A stretch of DNA of 64,000 nt, from positions 10,278 to 74,277 of the forward strand of contig JAEWHR010000020.1 in assembly GCA_023387655.1 (NCBI GenBank), written 5' to 3'. Both the position numbers and the translations under genes were made by a program. The DNA is from Bacillota bacterium (GTDB lineage: Bacteria; Bacillota; Clostridia; Lachnospirales; Lachnospiraceae). Shown in pieces: positions 17,856 to 26,266 of this stretch; within the stretch, counting starts at the first letter, position 1; each line of letters opens with the position of its first letter. Below the pieces are notes generated by a model. The model was given only the letters and a program-made list of their open reading frames with translations. It had not been told where the DNA came from and did no database searches.

Positions 17856-18515
17856 ATGAGAAAACTATTTACTATTTTATTAATAACCGCATTTACAATG
17901 GTTTCTTGTTCTAATAAAAGCAATGTTGGATCTAATGAATTATTAGAGTTGCAAGAGAAATATAATAAGTTACAGAATGATTATGACGCGTTATTAAATG
18001 AATATGCAACATACAAAGCAGATATCCTAATTAAAGACATAACTACAGTGTCACAGACGGATTATGCAGAAATTGTAAATGAGCTCAACTATTACAAATC
18101 AATAATTAATATTAAAGAATCAAATACAATTAATGCCGAATATGTAACTATTTACGAAGATGAGATCATTACAATGCAATACTGTTATGTATCTACTGCA
18201 TTGTTATCCGGATGTAACTATAGTTGTCAAGGAGGCATTGTTGTTAGAGTTGAAAATAAAACTGATACTACAGTTAGGTTACAGACTCCTAACCTGTCAT
18301 TAGATAGAGAAACACTTCAAGGATTTGCGTTTATTCTATCAGCTGTTCCGCCAAAAAGCTTCTCTACATTTTGTGTATGCATGGAATCAGTACCAACGAA
18401 CACCAATCCAGAAATTATATCAGGTAAGTTTTATGTTTTAGATGAAGATGGTTCATATAACAACAAAGCATTTGAGAGCTATGATGCGAAATTCGTTGAC
18501 ATAAAATTAAGATAG
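17856..18515 (+). CDS. prophage-encoded lipoprotein, coiled-coil
   Basis: GGGGAGG lies 5 bases before this ATG; a longer frame from 17811 lacks a site. The 219-residue product begins MRKLFTILLITAF and has a lipobox ending MVSC, so it should be lipid-anchored outside the membrane. Residues about 28-60 are a coiled coil (LLELQEKYNKLQNDYDALLNEY), followed by a beta-rich domain that I do not recognise. It is transcribed against the lysis genes from the very end of the prophage, a usual place for lysogenic-conversion cargo. It might act in superinfection exclusion or surface change; this is only inference. Confidence 0.75.
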   Translation: MRKLFTILLITAFTMVSCSNKSNVGSNELLELQEKYNKLQNDYDALLNEYATYKADILIKDITTVSQTDYAEIVNELNYYKSIINIKESNTINAEYVTIYEDEIITMQYCYVSTALLSGCNYSCQGGIVVRVENKTDTTVRLQTPNLSLDRETLQGFAFILSAVPPKSFSTFCVCMESVPTNTNPEIISGKFYVLDEDGSYNNKAFESYDAKFVDIKLR

Positions 18516-18520
18516 ACTAC

Positions 18521-18547
18521 GCCCCTCAGCATAACCGAGGGGCTATA
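18521..18547. terminator. bidirectional terminator
   Basis: GCCCCTC (18521-18527) and GAGGGGC (18537-18543) form a GC-rich stem with T residues on the plus side. It separates the convergent lipoprotein and amidase genes. Confidence 0.8.
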
Positions 18548-18550
18548 TTT

Positions 18551-19378
18551 TTACATCCCTAACGCATCTAGGATCTCTTTTACTTTCTTATCGGTTGCCG
18601 GTCCATAAACACCATCTGTTGTTACATCGATTAGTGACTGTAACTCTTTGACATCATCACCGCGCATATAAGGAGAGGTTAGTTTAAGATGTCTCTTTTC
18701 CTCTTTGATATAGGCCATACCGAAATGTTCACATAAAGCCTTTGCTATAGCTACCGCATAGTTGTACCACGCTTCTGGATTGCAAAAATATTTTTCAGCT
18801 TCTTTTTGATTAGTCATAAATCCTAGTTCTAAAAGGATGGCGACGCTTGTATTTAATCCGGTTGCATTAGTCATTCCAAGTGTATCATTCTTTACAATAC
18901 CTCGATTATTCTGTCCATAGCAATCTACTAGATTTTTTAATACCTTCTGTGCCAATGGTAACGACTTCTTTAATCTACTTTCTTTCTGCCCTACATAAAC
19001 ATTAATACCTGATGCAGAATTAAACGTTTTGGCGGATCCATAAGCGTTAAAGTGTATCGATATACTAGCATCTACATTTTCCTTACGAATCGCTTGCTGT
19101 CTCTCTGTAATATCTGTATTAGGGTTTGCCGGGCAAACATCATCCTTGGGATTATCATCATTGTAACCAGAACGATAAATCTCAAAACAACATCTTTTAA
19201 GTTCTTTTTCCAGATATATTGCAACCCCAACGTTTGCAACATGTTCTTTTAAAGACTCACCTTTCTTAATCGTAATGGTATTTCCTTTGTATGTATGAGT
19301 AATATCGTTAACAAAGGGCGGAGAACATTTACCAGCTGTGTTGTAGCCATGTCCGCAGTCAATAGCTATTTTCATCAC
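18551..19378 (-). CDS. phage endolysin, N-acetylmuramoyl-L-alanine amidase
   Basis: This is an Amidase_3 zinc enzyme that cuts the bond between muramic acid and L-alanine in peptidoglycan at lysis. The ligand motifs are DCGHG (near residue 10), SISIHFNA and LLELGFMTN, with the catalytic Glu in the last. Residues about 230-275 are a PG_binding_1-like wall-binding domain (MRGDDVKELQSLI and TDGVYGPAT). At 275 residues with no signal peptide, it depends on the holin encoded directly upstream, whose stop overlaps this gene's start. Confidence 0.92.
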   Translation of the reverse strand: MMKIAIDCGHGYNTAGKCSPPFVNDITHTYKGNTITIKKGESLKEHVANVGVAIYLEKELKRCCFEIYRSGYNDDNPKDDVCPANPNTDITERQQAIRKENVDASISIHFNAYGSAKTFNSASGINVYVGQKESRLKKSLPLAQKVLKNLVDCYGQNNRGIVKNDTLGMTNATGLNTSVAILLELGFMTNQKEAEKYFCNPEAWYNYAVAIAKALCEHFGMAYIKEEKRHLKLTSPYMRGDDVKELQSLIDVTTDGVYGPATDKKVKEILDALGM

Positions 19379-19788
19379 TATTCCTCCTTCTTATCATGGT
19401 TTCCAACCTGCTCAAGAACATCTTTTAATTTCTGAGGAACAGGTAATCCAATAACAGATATGTTTTCTAATATACTTACACCTTCGTTATAGATGTAGAA
19501 TGATATAACCGCAAGCCTTATCGCGCTTCCAGTTTTTATTATATAGATATCTAATATATTGCTTATCCCGACCAAACAGAAAATAATAACTTTTTTAAAG
19601 ATGCCTTTGAACCCAACCTTACTTGATAATTTCTTTTCAATTATTGCTACCATTACACCGGTAAGATAGTCTACAGCAACAAACCATAAAAGTGCGGTCA
19701 TAAATCCATCTACCCCTCCTAGAAACCATCCTAGAAATGCACCTATGCAAGATATAGCGTACTGTATACCTGTAACTACTCTTTCCAT
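19378..19788 (-). CDS. phage holin (Phage_holin_4 family)
   Basis: This 136-residue membrane protein has three or four hydrophobic segments: GIQYAISCIGAFLGWFLGG, GFMTALLWFVAVDYLTGVMVAI, FKKVIIFCLVGISNILDIYII and AIRLAVISFYIY. The WFxAVxxDYxTG-type block and charged tail fit the toxin-secretion/phage-lysis holin family. It should open the membrane for the amidase. The start MERVVTG has AGAGG before it; the ATG six codons earlier does not. Confidence 0.88.
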   Translation of the reverse strand: MERVVTGIQYAISCIGAFLGWFLGGVDGFMTALLWFVAVDYLTGVMVAIIEKKLSSKVGFKGIFKKVIIFCLVGISNILDIYIIKTGSAIRLAVISFYIYNEGVSILENISVIGLPVPQKLKDVLEQVGNHDKKEE

Positions 19789-19851
19789 TCTACCTCTTTC
19801 CTGCATACAAAAAGAGCACCCTTTATGAGTGCTCTATGTATACTAACATTA

Positions 19852-19983
19852 TTATTCTGTTATTAAATCTTCGCATCCACTGTCAACCAAAATTTCTTTT
19901 ACAGCTTCCTTAAGTAATGCTGGAACCTGTGTATATGTTTTCTTACCTAACATAATCTGTTGTGCCCATAACATAGCCATCAT
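19852..19983 (-). CDS. small conserved phage protein between baseplate and lysis genes
   Basis: GGAGGTCCTGAT precedes ATGATG, giving 43 residues starting MMAMLWAQQIMLGKKTY. Small proteins of this pattern (LWAQ..LGK..Y..VP..LK..VKE.L) are common next to holin genes in Firmicutes phages. Its function is unknown. A longer frame starting at 20046 lacks a ribosome site and would overlap the previous gene. Confidence 0.65.
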   Translation of the reverse strand: MMAMLWAQQIMLGKKTYTQVPALLKEAVKEILVDSGCEDLITE

Positions 19984-20026
19984 ATCAGGACCTCCTTCCC
20001 CAAGTATTAATTTAAGTATAAATGCT

Positions 20027-20371
20027 TTAATTTGCAGCATATACAATCTGGCTCATTTCGAGGATGCACTCTGTAAGTACATTGTTGCTATCTTCTAATG
20101 CCCTAATTCGTTTTGTAGTTATATCAACATCTTTAAGGTCGAATGTAGCAATCTCTCCCTCTAGCCTTGCAGATTTTACTTCCTTATCCTTGAAGAACGC
20201 AAGATCTTCTCCTGCTTCGTTAACAATGCTATATTCCTCTAAGTTACTTGCTGTCAGCTTATCGTAAGTATCCTTAAAATCCTGTGACGTAGAAACATTG
20301 ATTGTAAATGAGTTACTTGTAGCACCTATAATCTCGAATAAGGTACCGTCCTTTAGTTTGATTTGTTCCAT
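20027..20371 (-). CDS. phage hypothetical protein near the lysis module
   Basis: The 114-residue acidic protein has a beta-rich start (MEQIKLKDGTLFEIIGATSNSF) and a helical end, and AAAGGAG before its ATG. Comparable genes occur between fibre and holin genes in clostridial phages. I know no function. Confidence 0.6.
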   Translation of the reverse strand: MEQIKLKDGTLFEIIGATSNSFTINVSTSQDFKDTYDKLTASNLEEYSIVNEAGEDLAFFKDKEVKSARLEGEIATFDLKDVDITTKRIRALEDSNNVLTECILEMSQIVYAAN

Positions 20372-20467
20372 TCAATCAACTCCTTTTATGGTATATTTTG
20401 TAATATTGTGGTAGAATCTCCTTACAGGCTGTGCGAAGCCAAGTACATAGGAAAGGAGATGTTAAAA

Positions 20468-20683
20468 ATGGTATTTAGATGCCCTATATGTGGTGACACG
20501 TTGCACAAAATTGATCATGAGAGCAAGGATAAACATTATTTTATTTGCACTGTTGATTCAAGTACACAACCTGCCAATATTGATATTGGAAAAGGTATAG
20601 CTGTTGATGCTTATGGCTGCGTTAAGTGCGGTACAATAATTTTGCAAAGCAATCAGATTATTGGTCAAAGTGTCAATAAATAA
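20468..20683 (+). CDS. zinc-ribbon protein encoded against the late operon
   Basis: AAAGGAG lies 9 bases before this ATG; the product is 71 residues. CPICG near the start and CVKCG near residue 53 form a likely four-cysteine zinc ribbon, with two further Cys/His between. It is the only rightward gene in the tail-to-lysis block, so it is probably expressed separately from late genes, perhaps in the lysogen. Function unknown. Confidence 0.65.
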   Translation: MVFRCPICGDTLHKIDHESKDKHYFICTVDSSTQPANIDIGKGIAVDAYGCVKCGTIILQSNQIIGQSVNK

Positions 20684-20694
20684 AATGTATAGAA

Positions 20695-20847
20695 TTATAT
20701 CGCTAGAGCAGACGTAATAACTCTACCTTTAACATTGATTAAGTCTGCAGATATAGACTTGCATTTTAACTGTTGCTGGCTTTGATTCTGTTCGAGGTCA
20801 GCAACCTTCTTTTCTAACTCTTTAAATTTCTTTCTCGAAATCCACAT
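20695..20847 (-). CDS. small coiled-coil phage protein
   Basis: This 50-residue frame begins MWISRKKFKELEKKVADLEQ, has GGGAG 6 bases before the ATG and lies in the late operon after the fibre gene. The first half is a heptad-like helix. It recalls XkdX-type small baseplate-region proteins in position, but the match is not firm. Confidence 0.55.
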   Translation of the reverse strand: MWISRKKFKELEKKVADLEQNQSQQQLKCKSISADLINVKGRVITSALAI

Positions 20848-20894
20848 ATTATCTCCCTTCTATTAGTTCGTTAAATAATGATTTATTTATATAT

Positions 20895-23336
20895 CTAAGC
20901 AAAATTATATGATGTAGTTATATAAATCTCTGTTGTATCACTGCCTACCGTTACAGCATATATAGTTTTATTCCAAGCCATAAGATGTCCACTTTTTACC
21001 TCTGTTGTTACTCCTCCTGCCGTTAACCCAATGCTAGGGAAAGGAGTTACTAGAGCTAATGGAGTTTGAGGTATAACACATAATGTTTGTAGCCCTTCTG
21101 AAAAAGCAGTGTTATCCGTTTTAGTAACTTTTATGTTTAGGTATGCTGTCTTCCCAACAGTGTAGCAATTTGATAAAGTTATTGTAATACCACTTAATGG
21201 GGAACAAACAAATTCTACCTTGGCTAAAGATTCATTTATGCCAGTAATTTGATTTTGCAACGCTGTTCCCATGGTAGAATCTAGTGCCTTACCTTTGACC
21301 GTAGCTGCTAGATTATCAACTATATCAGATTTGTACAAATAATCCTTGCTATTTAAAGTATCAACTCTGTTATCATCATACAACGCCAACGCAGCAACAT
21401 CCGTCTTGCCGTAGCTCACGTTTAAAGTTGGATTTAACGTATCATCGCAGAAAACATTTGTCACTCCGCTAAAGGTACAAAGAGCGTTTAATTGAGCTTG
21501 CTCAGATGCTGTGAGTGGTGTCCATGTTGGGGTAGCAAGTTTGTATACTACAGTTATAGGATTTGCCTGTAGCCACGATTTAAATCCAGCTAAATCTCGG
21601 TTCACTACTGATGATGGAATATTAACTCTAATTTCCGATGAGTGTAGCCATAAAGATATACCATAGACTGTATTACTATTAAACCCACTGGTCGCCGTAA
21701 TCGACGGAAGTTTATTACACACAACAACATCAGTCCTATCAGCAGTATTTAACATTGCGCCGGCAATGGTAATTATATAATTATTATTACCAGTATTTGA
21801 CGATAATGACCATGCTTCATCAGAAGACCCATCAAATACAGTTTTTATCTTGTCTCGTAAGACACCCCAAACACCATTACGTTTTGTGATTAAGTCTCCA
21901 TCGTATAGAGGTGTATTTAGAGATACAGTAGCGGTAGTTTCTTTGTATGGCTCGTATTGTGTCGGATTTACACCAATACATATCATTGGATAAAAAGTTA
22001 AAGGAAGAACATCATTTGACGACACTTCTAAATAAAATCCTACCACTTCAATATCTTCCGTAGGAGTATATGGTTTACTTCTTGACACACTTAAATATCT
22101 ATCATCTTTAGTTTTAAAACCTAAAACATGATTGTCAAATCCATGGTACGTTAAACCTTTTCTTAGTATAAAAACAGTTCCTGCTCCTGATGTAATTTTA
22201 CCTAAAATATCTACATAAGTTGTTCCAGTTCTAGTTCCGTTTGCTGAAATTGACCCGTCTGAATTAACAGTATAAGTTATGCCGTTCACTGTTGTTGTAA
22301 CTGCATTGTTTTTTAATATATTCGTCCCACACGCAGTAACTTTAACTTTTCCGCTTTCACCGATACCTTTTAGGATATATTGATTGTCTGGTGCTTTAAC
22401 ACCTGTTCCCTCTTCTACTTTTTTACCTCTTAGCTCATCAAGCCTTAAACCTCCATTTAACGTAGTAAGGTTTAAAAAACTTCCTTCGGCGGTTGCTATC
22501 TGTTCAACTGCTCCATCTATATACTCAAAAATATCAACAGCCCTGCCTTGCGGATCGTAAACACTAGATGTCATATCCCCTGCCCCGGTACCATCTTTCC
22601 CTTTTAGATTAGGTGTGGTAATAGTCTTATCTGCATCGGTAATCTCTAACACATAGTTGGTTCCAGTGTTAGTTTTTACTACAACCGTTGGTGATATTCC
22701 ATTTTGTCCAGCGTCTCCCTTCTCGCCTTGGATACCTTGTTCTCCCTGGTCTCCTTTGTCGCCTTTTAGACCTTTATCTCCCTTATCCCCCTTAGGACCT
22801 TGTTCGCCCATTGGACCGATAAACTCTCCGTTATCCAACTTCCCCTGCACCGTGTCGATTAGCCCTTGGACTTCTTCAACAACCTCAACCGCCTGCTCTA
22901 CCCTTGGAATAGCTACATCAATCTTTGCTAAGCTATTTAGTATTGATTGGTACTCGTGCAAACTCTCTAATTGGCTATCGTCATGTACGTTTCTTTCTAT
23001 CGTGATAGGGAAAGTTGCACTTGTTAAAGTACCTTGCCCATAGAGAAGTATCACTTCACATTCACCATCACCTGGGGTAATTTGCATTTGCTCGGTTACT
23101 TCTACATTGACAGTATTACCATTGATAGTACAATTATTTAGCACTTGTTTTCCATCAGGTTTTCTCATTCTTACCTTTGCGGTTGTGCCTAGTGGCAACT
23201 CTAACACACCGCCTTTGTCATTAATGGTAACTTCAAGGATAATGGTTCTAATACTACCTTTTTTTATAATAACTCGGTCATTTGATCTAAAATTATTTGT
23301 GTTTAGTATTATTTTTTTTTTAATCTCTAGGTCCAT
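20895..23336 (-). CDS. BppU-like baseplate/tail-fibre protein with collagen-like repeats
   Basis: The N-terminal 120 residues match the BppU/DUF2479 pattern (RSNDRVIIKKGSIRTIILEV, then TSATFPITIERN), which plugs fibres into the baseplate. Residues 174-213 are Gly-X-Y collagen-type repeats, which form a stiff triple helix. The remaining 600 residues are beta-rich domains with a carbohydrate-binding look and probably reach the host receptor. It is 813 residues and the last large structural gene before lysis. Confidence 0.8.
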   Translation of the reverse strand: MDLEIKKKIILNTNNFRSNDRVIIKKGSIRTIILEVTINDKGGVLELPLGTTAKVRMRKPDGKQVLNNCTINGNTVNVEVTEQMQITPGDGECEVILLYGQGTLTSATFPITIERNVHDDSQLESLHEYQSILNSLAKIDVAIPRVEQAVEVVEEVQGLIDTVQGKLDNGEFIGPMGEQGPKGDKGDKGLKGDKGDQGEQGIQGEKGDAGQNGISPTVVVKTNTGTNYVLEITDADKTITTPNLKGKDGTGAGDMTSSVYDPQGRAVDIFEYIDGAVEQIATAEGSFLNLTTLNGGLRLDELRGKKVEEGTGVKAPDNQYILKGIGESGKVKVTACGTNILKNNAVTTTVNGITYTVNSDGSISANGTRTGTTYVDILGKITSGAGTVFILRKGLTYHGFDNHVLGFKTKDDRYLSVSRSKPYTPTEDIEVVGFYLEVSSNDVLPLTFYPMICIGVNPTQYEPYKETTATVSLNTPLYDGDLITKRNGVWGVLRDKIKTVFDGSSDEAWSLSSNTGNNNYIITIAGAMLNTADRTDVVVCNKLPSITATSGFNSNTVYGISLWLHSSEIRVNIPSSVVNRDLAGFKSWLQANPITVVYKLATPTWTPLTASEQAQLNALCTFSGVTNVFCDDTLNPTLNVSYGKTDVAALALYDDNRVDTLNSKDYLYKSDIVDNLAATVKGKALDSTMGTALQNQITGINESLAKVEFVCSPLSGITITLSNCYTVGKTAYLNIKVTKTDNTAFSEGLQTLCVIPQTPLALVTPFPSIGLTAGGVTTEVKSGHLMAWNKTIYAVTVGSDTTEIYITTSYNFA

Positions 23337-23499
23337 TCAATTCACCTTCCTTATCTTCTTCGATGGTTTCTTGTGGATTGTCGATGATTTGTGTAGATAA
23401 AGCAATCAGCTTACAGTTATCAATTCCTTGTACTGTAAGCTGATTTAGATTGCGTACTAATTCTTGCATTTGCTCCATGGTATATACTAATTTTTTCAT
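23320..23499 (-). CDS. small phage protein between Tal and the fibre gene
   Basis: The 59-residue frame (MKKLVYTMEQMQELVRNLNQL) has AAGGGGG before its ATG. Its last 17 bases overlap the fibre gene start, suggesting coupled translation. It is helical and acidic at the end. Function unknown. Confidence 0.6.
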   Translation of the reverse strand: MKKLVYTMEQMQELVRNLNQLTVQGIDNCKLIALSTQIIDNPQETIEEDKEGELNGPRD

Positions 23500-23511
23500 T
23501 TTTCCCCCTTT

Positions 23512-25590
23512 TTAAGATATGTTAGTAGTGTTTATAAGCCCTAGCAACCCAAGAGCTGTAAGCAGTGAATTAAATCTACTTGCAAGGCTTTCAGTTGTAA
23601 CAGAGTTGGTATAAATTCTATCAACTCTTTGTTTACTAACAGGTGTTGCACTGTAAAAACCAAGCGTGTTGCTATTAACTCTCACAGCTCCGGCTGTAAG
23701 AGTTATTTTATATAGGCTAGACAGTGTCTCACCTATATTAATATCAGATGCTCGCATGTTGATAGAGCTTGGAGTAACCCAGTTTGACGTTCCTCCCCTT
23801 CCTATGTAGATATTAGGATTACCTGTCGAACCGGTACAATCAATTACTGGATAACTGCCATAAGTAACATCATTGATACTTAGATTGGTAACGGTTATCT
23901 TGCTACAATCAAGCGTACCGGTTTTAATATTTCCACCGTCAATCTCCGTTGTGCCTGCAGTTTTTAGACTAGAGAAAGTTACGTAACCGGTAAGGTCAAT
24001 ACTGTTAGATATTAACGACACCGCTTTATCAGTTAATACGAAATTAGTGGACGATGTTCCGCTTTTGATTAACCACGATATTTTATTAGCTGTCTGCTCA
24101 ACTGTGGAGATAGATTGATTAACCCCATTAATTGACGTTGATACCTCGCTTCTTATTGCGGTTGCTGTTTGAGTTACAAGCGACTTATTGCTCGTTATCT
24201 TGCCATCCAAGTCAGAATAATTACTTGATACACTGGATTGTATTTGGTTTGCCCTAATACTTAACGATGCAATGTCAGTACTAAGATTCGCATTAACCCT
24301 TGATACCGTACCACTAATAAGTGCTGCGGTTTGCCTTAGGACGGATTGGTTCTGTTCTAGCAGACCATACACTCCACCCAAACTACCATACACATCAGAA
24401 GCAAACTTACTGATAAGTTCTTCGTTATCTCGCTTGTACTCCGACCTATATCGTGTGACTGCGCCTGCGGTCTTTTTAACCGTCTCGGAAACGTTTTTGA
24501 TATCTTCCTTAAGTTCAGTCAATTTGCCCTTTAAAGTAGTTTTTAGAGTGCCAAACTCCACCTTATCAAACTTCGATGTTAGGCAATTAAATTGATAGCC
24601 TTTTACATTGGTAAGTAGATCTAATTTCATACGTGGATGCTTGACTTTAATTATGTCGCCGACTTCGATAATGCCTTCGATATGAGCTTCAATCTCGTAA
24701 TTAACTTGTGGGTACTTATGTATATCGATATAAGCTTGCGCTTGTGCCCTTAAATCACCTATCACAAGATTATTGTAATTGGTAATCTTTTGAGTTAGTT
24801 CATTTGTGATTTTAGTTAGTTCGGTTTTTGTGGCTTGTTGTGTATTCTGTGCATTGGTTTTTTCATTACCAAATCTCGCAATATCATCCACTACAAGAGG
24901 TATCTGTGCGGTAATTACCGCCTTTTCTTTTAGTTCTGCTTCACTGTTGCCTAGTTGTGCAAGTCTGCTTTCTAAGTCTGATTTTTCAGCTTTTAATGAT
25001 ACAATCGACTTATCATATGCGCCGGCCTTGGCTTGTAGTGTGATGATTCCGCTTTCTAAGCCCGTCTTTACCTTTTCGAGATCGTCAATATCTTGCTCTA
25101 GTGCTTCAACTTGCTCTGTTAGGCTTTCGGATAACTCAAACTCGATTTCCTTTTCGTATGTCTTTTGATAAGGACTTACAACGGACAAATAACCTTCTGG
25201 CAATCTAATTTCTTTATATCCAATCGGTATCAGCTTGGTAACTACATCATCCCAATTCTCGTCAACCGTGCAATCTTTTAGGTTCTTTCCGTAGGATATG
25301 ACTGCGCCCCTGTCTGCTGGAAAACTTTGCTTTTCTTGATAACACAATAAAGCCTTAATTTCGATTGTATTTCCCACTATCGGATTGTGGATTCTGTAAC
25401 CCTTCTTTCCTGCTAGAGTATCAACTACAATCACATTATCTTGTACCAAATACTCCACATATTTCAACGGTACATCTAGTTCAAGATATTCTTCTTCATG
25501 GTTTTTTGTAATGAGTGCGGATATTGGCTGCAGTATAATTTCACCGTTGGTTGAGTAGTTACTATCACTAGCTTTAAATACTCTAATCAT
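23512..25590 (-). CDS. tail-associated baseplate protein (Tal/prophage endopeptidase-tail family)
   Basis: The 692-residue protein follows the Dit gene, the place of Tal. Residues 1-360 show the prophage-tail fold (EYLELDVPLKYVEYLVQDNVI, and later EVGDIIKVKHPRM), with a long coiled-coil insert (about 155-270). The C-terminal third is repetitive, fibre-like sequence. It likely forms the tail tip and may cleave peptidoglycan, although no protease residues are clear. AAGGAG lies 9 bases before the ATG at 25590; a GTG two codons earlier is too close. Confidence 0.8.
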   Translation of the reverse strand: MIRVFKASDSNYSTNGEIILQPISALITKNHEEEYLELDVPLKYVEYLVQDNVIVVDTLAGKKGYRIHNPIVGNTIEIKALLCYQEKQSFPADRGAVISYGKNLKDCTVDENWDDVVTKLIPIGYKEIRLPEGYLSVVSPYQKTYEKEIEFELSESLTEQVEALEQDIDDLEKVKTGLESGIITLQAKAGAYDKSIVSLKAEKSDLESRLAQLGNSEAELKEKAVITAQIPLVVDDIARFGNEKTNAQNTQQATKTELTKITNELTQKITNYNNLVIGDLRAQAQAYIDIHKYPQVNYEIEAHIEGIIEVGDIIKVKHPRMKLDLLTNVKGYQFNCLTSKFDKVEFGTLKTTLKGKLTELKEDIKNVSETVKKTAGAVTRYRSEYKRDNEELISKFASDVYGSLGGVYGLLEQNQSVLRQTAALISGTVSRVNANLSTDIASLSIRANQIQSSVSSNYSDLDGKITSNKSLVTQTATAIRSEVSTSINGVNQSISTVEQTANKISWLIKSGTSSTNFVLTDKAVSLISNSIDLTGYVTFSSLKTAGTTEIDGGNIKTGTLDCSKITVTNLSINDVTYGSYPVIDCTGSTGNPNIYIGRGGTSNWVTPSSINMRASDINIGETLSSLYKITLTAGAVRVNSNTLGFYSATPVSKQRVDRIYTNSVTTESLASRFNSLLTALGLLGLINTTNIS

Positions 25591-26252
25591 ATCCACCTAC
25601 TCCTTACCAATGTCGTGACGTTTGTAACATTGCCTATAAAACTTAACACATTTTCTCCTGGTGCGAACAATGGGAACTCACCTATCATTAATCTGTTTTG
25701 CAATATATTACCCTTGTATGCTTCTTGTCTTTCTCCATCAAGAGTAATATACTCGTTAATTGTAACAGAACAACTTTTTACCCCATTCACTAACAAATCT
25801 ACCTTTCCACTACCATAAATCGTAATTAATGGATTGCACATAACGTTCCCCTGGTTGATTATGATTCTTGAATTAGTTTCTTCCTCGTCAAGAGAGTACT
25901 TATAAGGTTGCACCAAAAAGGACACCGTGGCTTTTCTAAACCGTAGTGCCCTTTCATAGTCGATTTGATCAAGTATGTGTGCATCATAATACTTGTTTTG
26001 TTCGTTACTTAAGATTAATCTGCCTTTGCCAATTAACCAATTCATGGTATTCCAGATATCGTCTTCACTTTTGAACGCTATCTTGATTTCTTTTTCGTAA
26101 TCCTTATAACCTATTTGTTCAATGATTGCTCCATCTCTACCCTCTATTTCGGTACGGTTATATCTTTGCGGTGCCCTGATAACTGGTGGTAGATTTTCGA
26201 CAATTACTTTCATATCGTCTGAATGGACATTATTAAATATAAAATAACTCAT
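25587..26252 (-). CDS. distal tail protein (Dit)
   Basis: The 221 residues begin MSYFIFNNVHSDDMKVIVENLPPV, followed by the ERDG-like loop EIEGRDG and YKDYEKEIKIAF, all typical of siphovirus Dit proteins (SPP1 gp19.1 type). Dit forms the hexameric hub joining the tail tube to the baseplate. It sits between tape measure and Tal, overlapping Tal slightly. GGAGG precedes the ATG. Confidence 0.87.
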   Translation of the reverse strand: MSYFIFNNVHSDDMKVIVENLPPVIRAPQRYNRTEIEGRDGAIIEQIGYKDYEKEIKIAFKSEDDIWNTMNWLIGKGRLILSNEQNKYYDAHILDQIDYERALRFRKATVSFLVQPYKYSLDEEETNSRIIINQGNVMCNPLITIYGSGKVDLLVNGVKSCSVTINEYITLDGERQEAYKGNILQNRLMIGEFPLFAPGENVLSFIGNVTNVTTLVRSRWI

Positions 26253-26266
26253 ACCGTGTCTACCTC

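Noticed and set aside
22657..23043. Plus-strand 128-codon frame rich in Pro and Ser
   Set aside because: It is the antisense shadow of the collagen-like repeats of the fibre gene.
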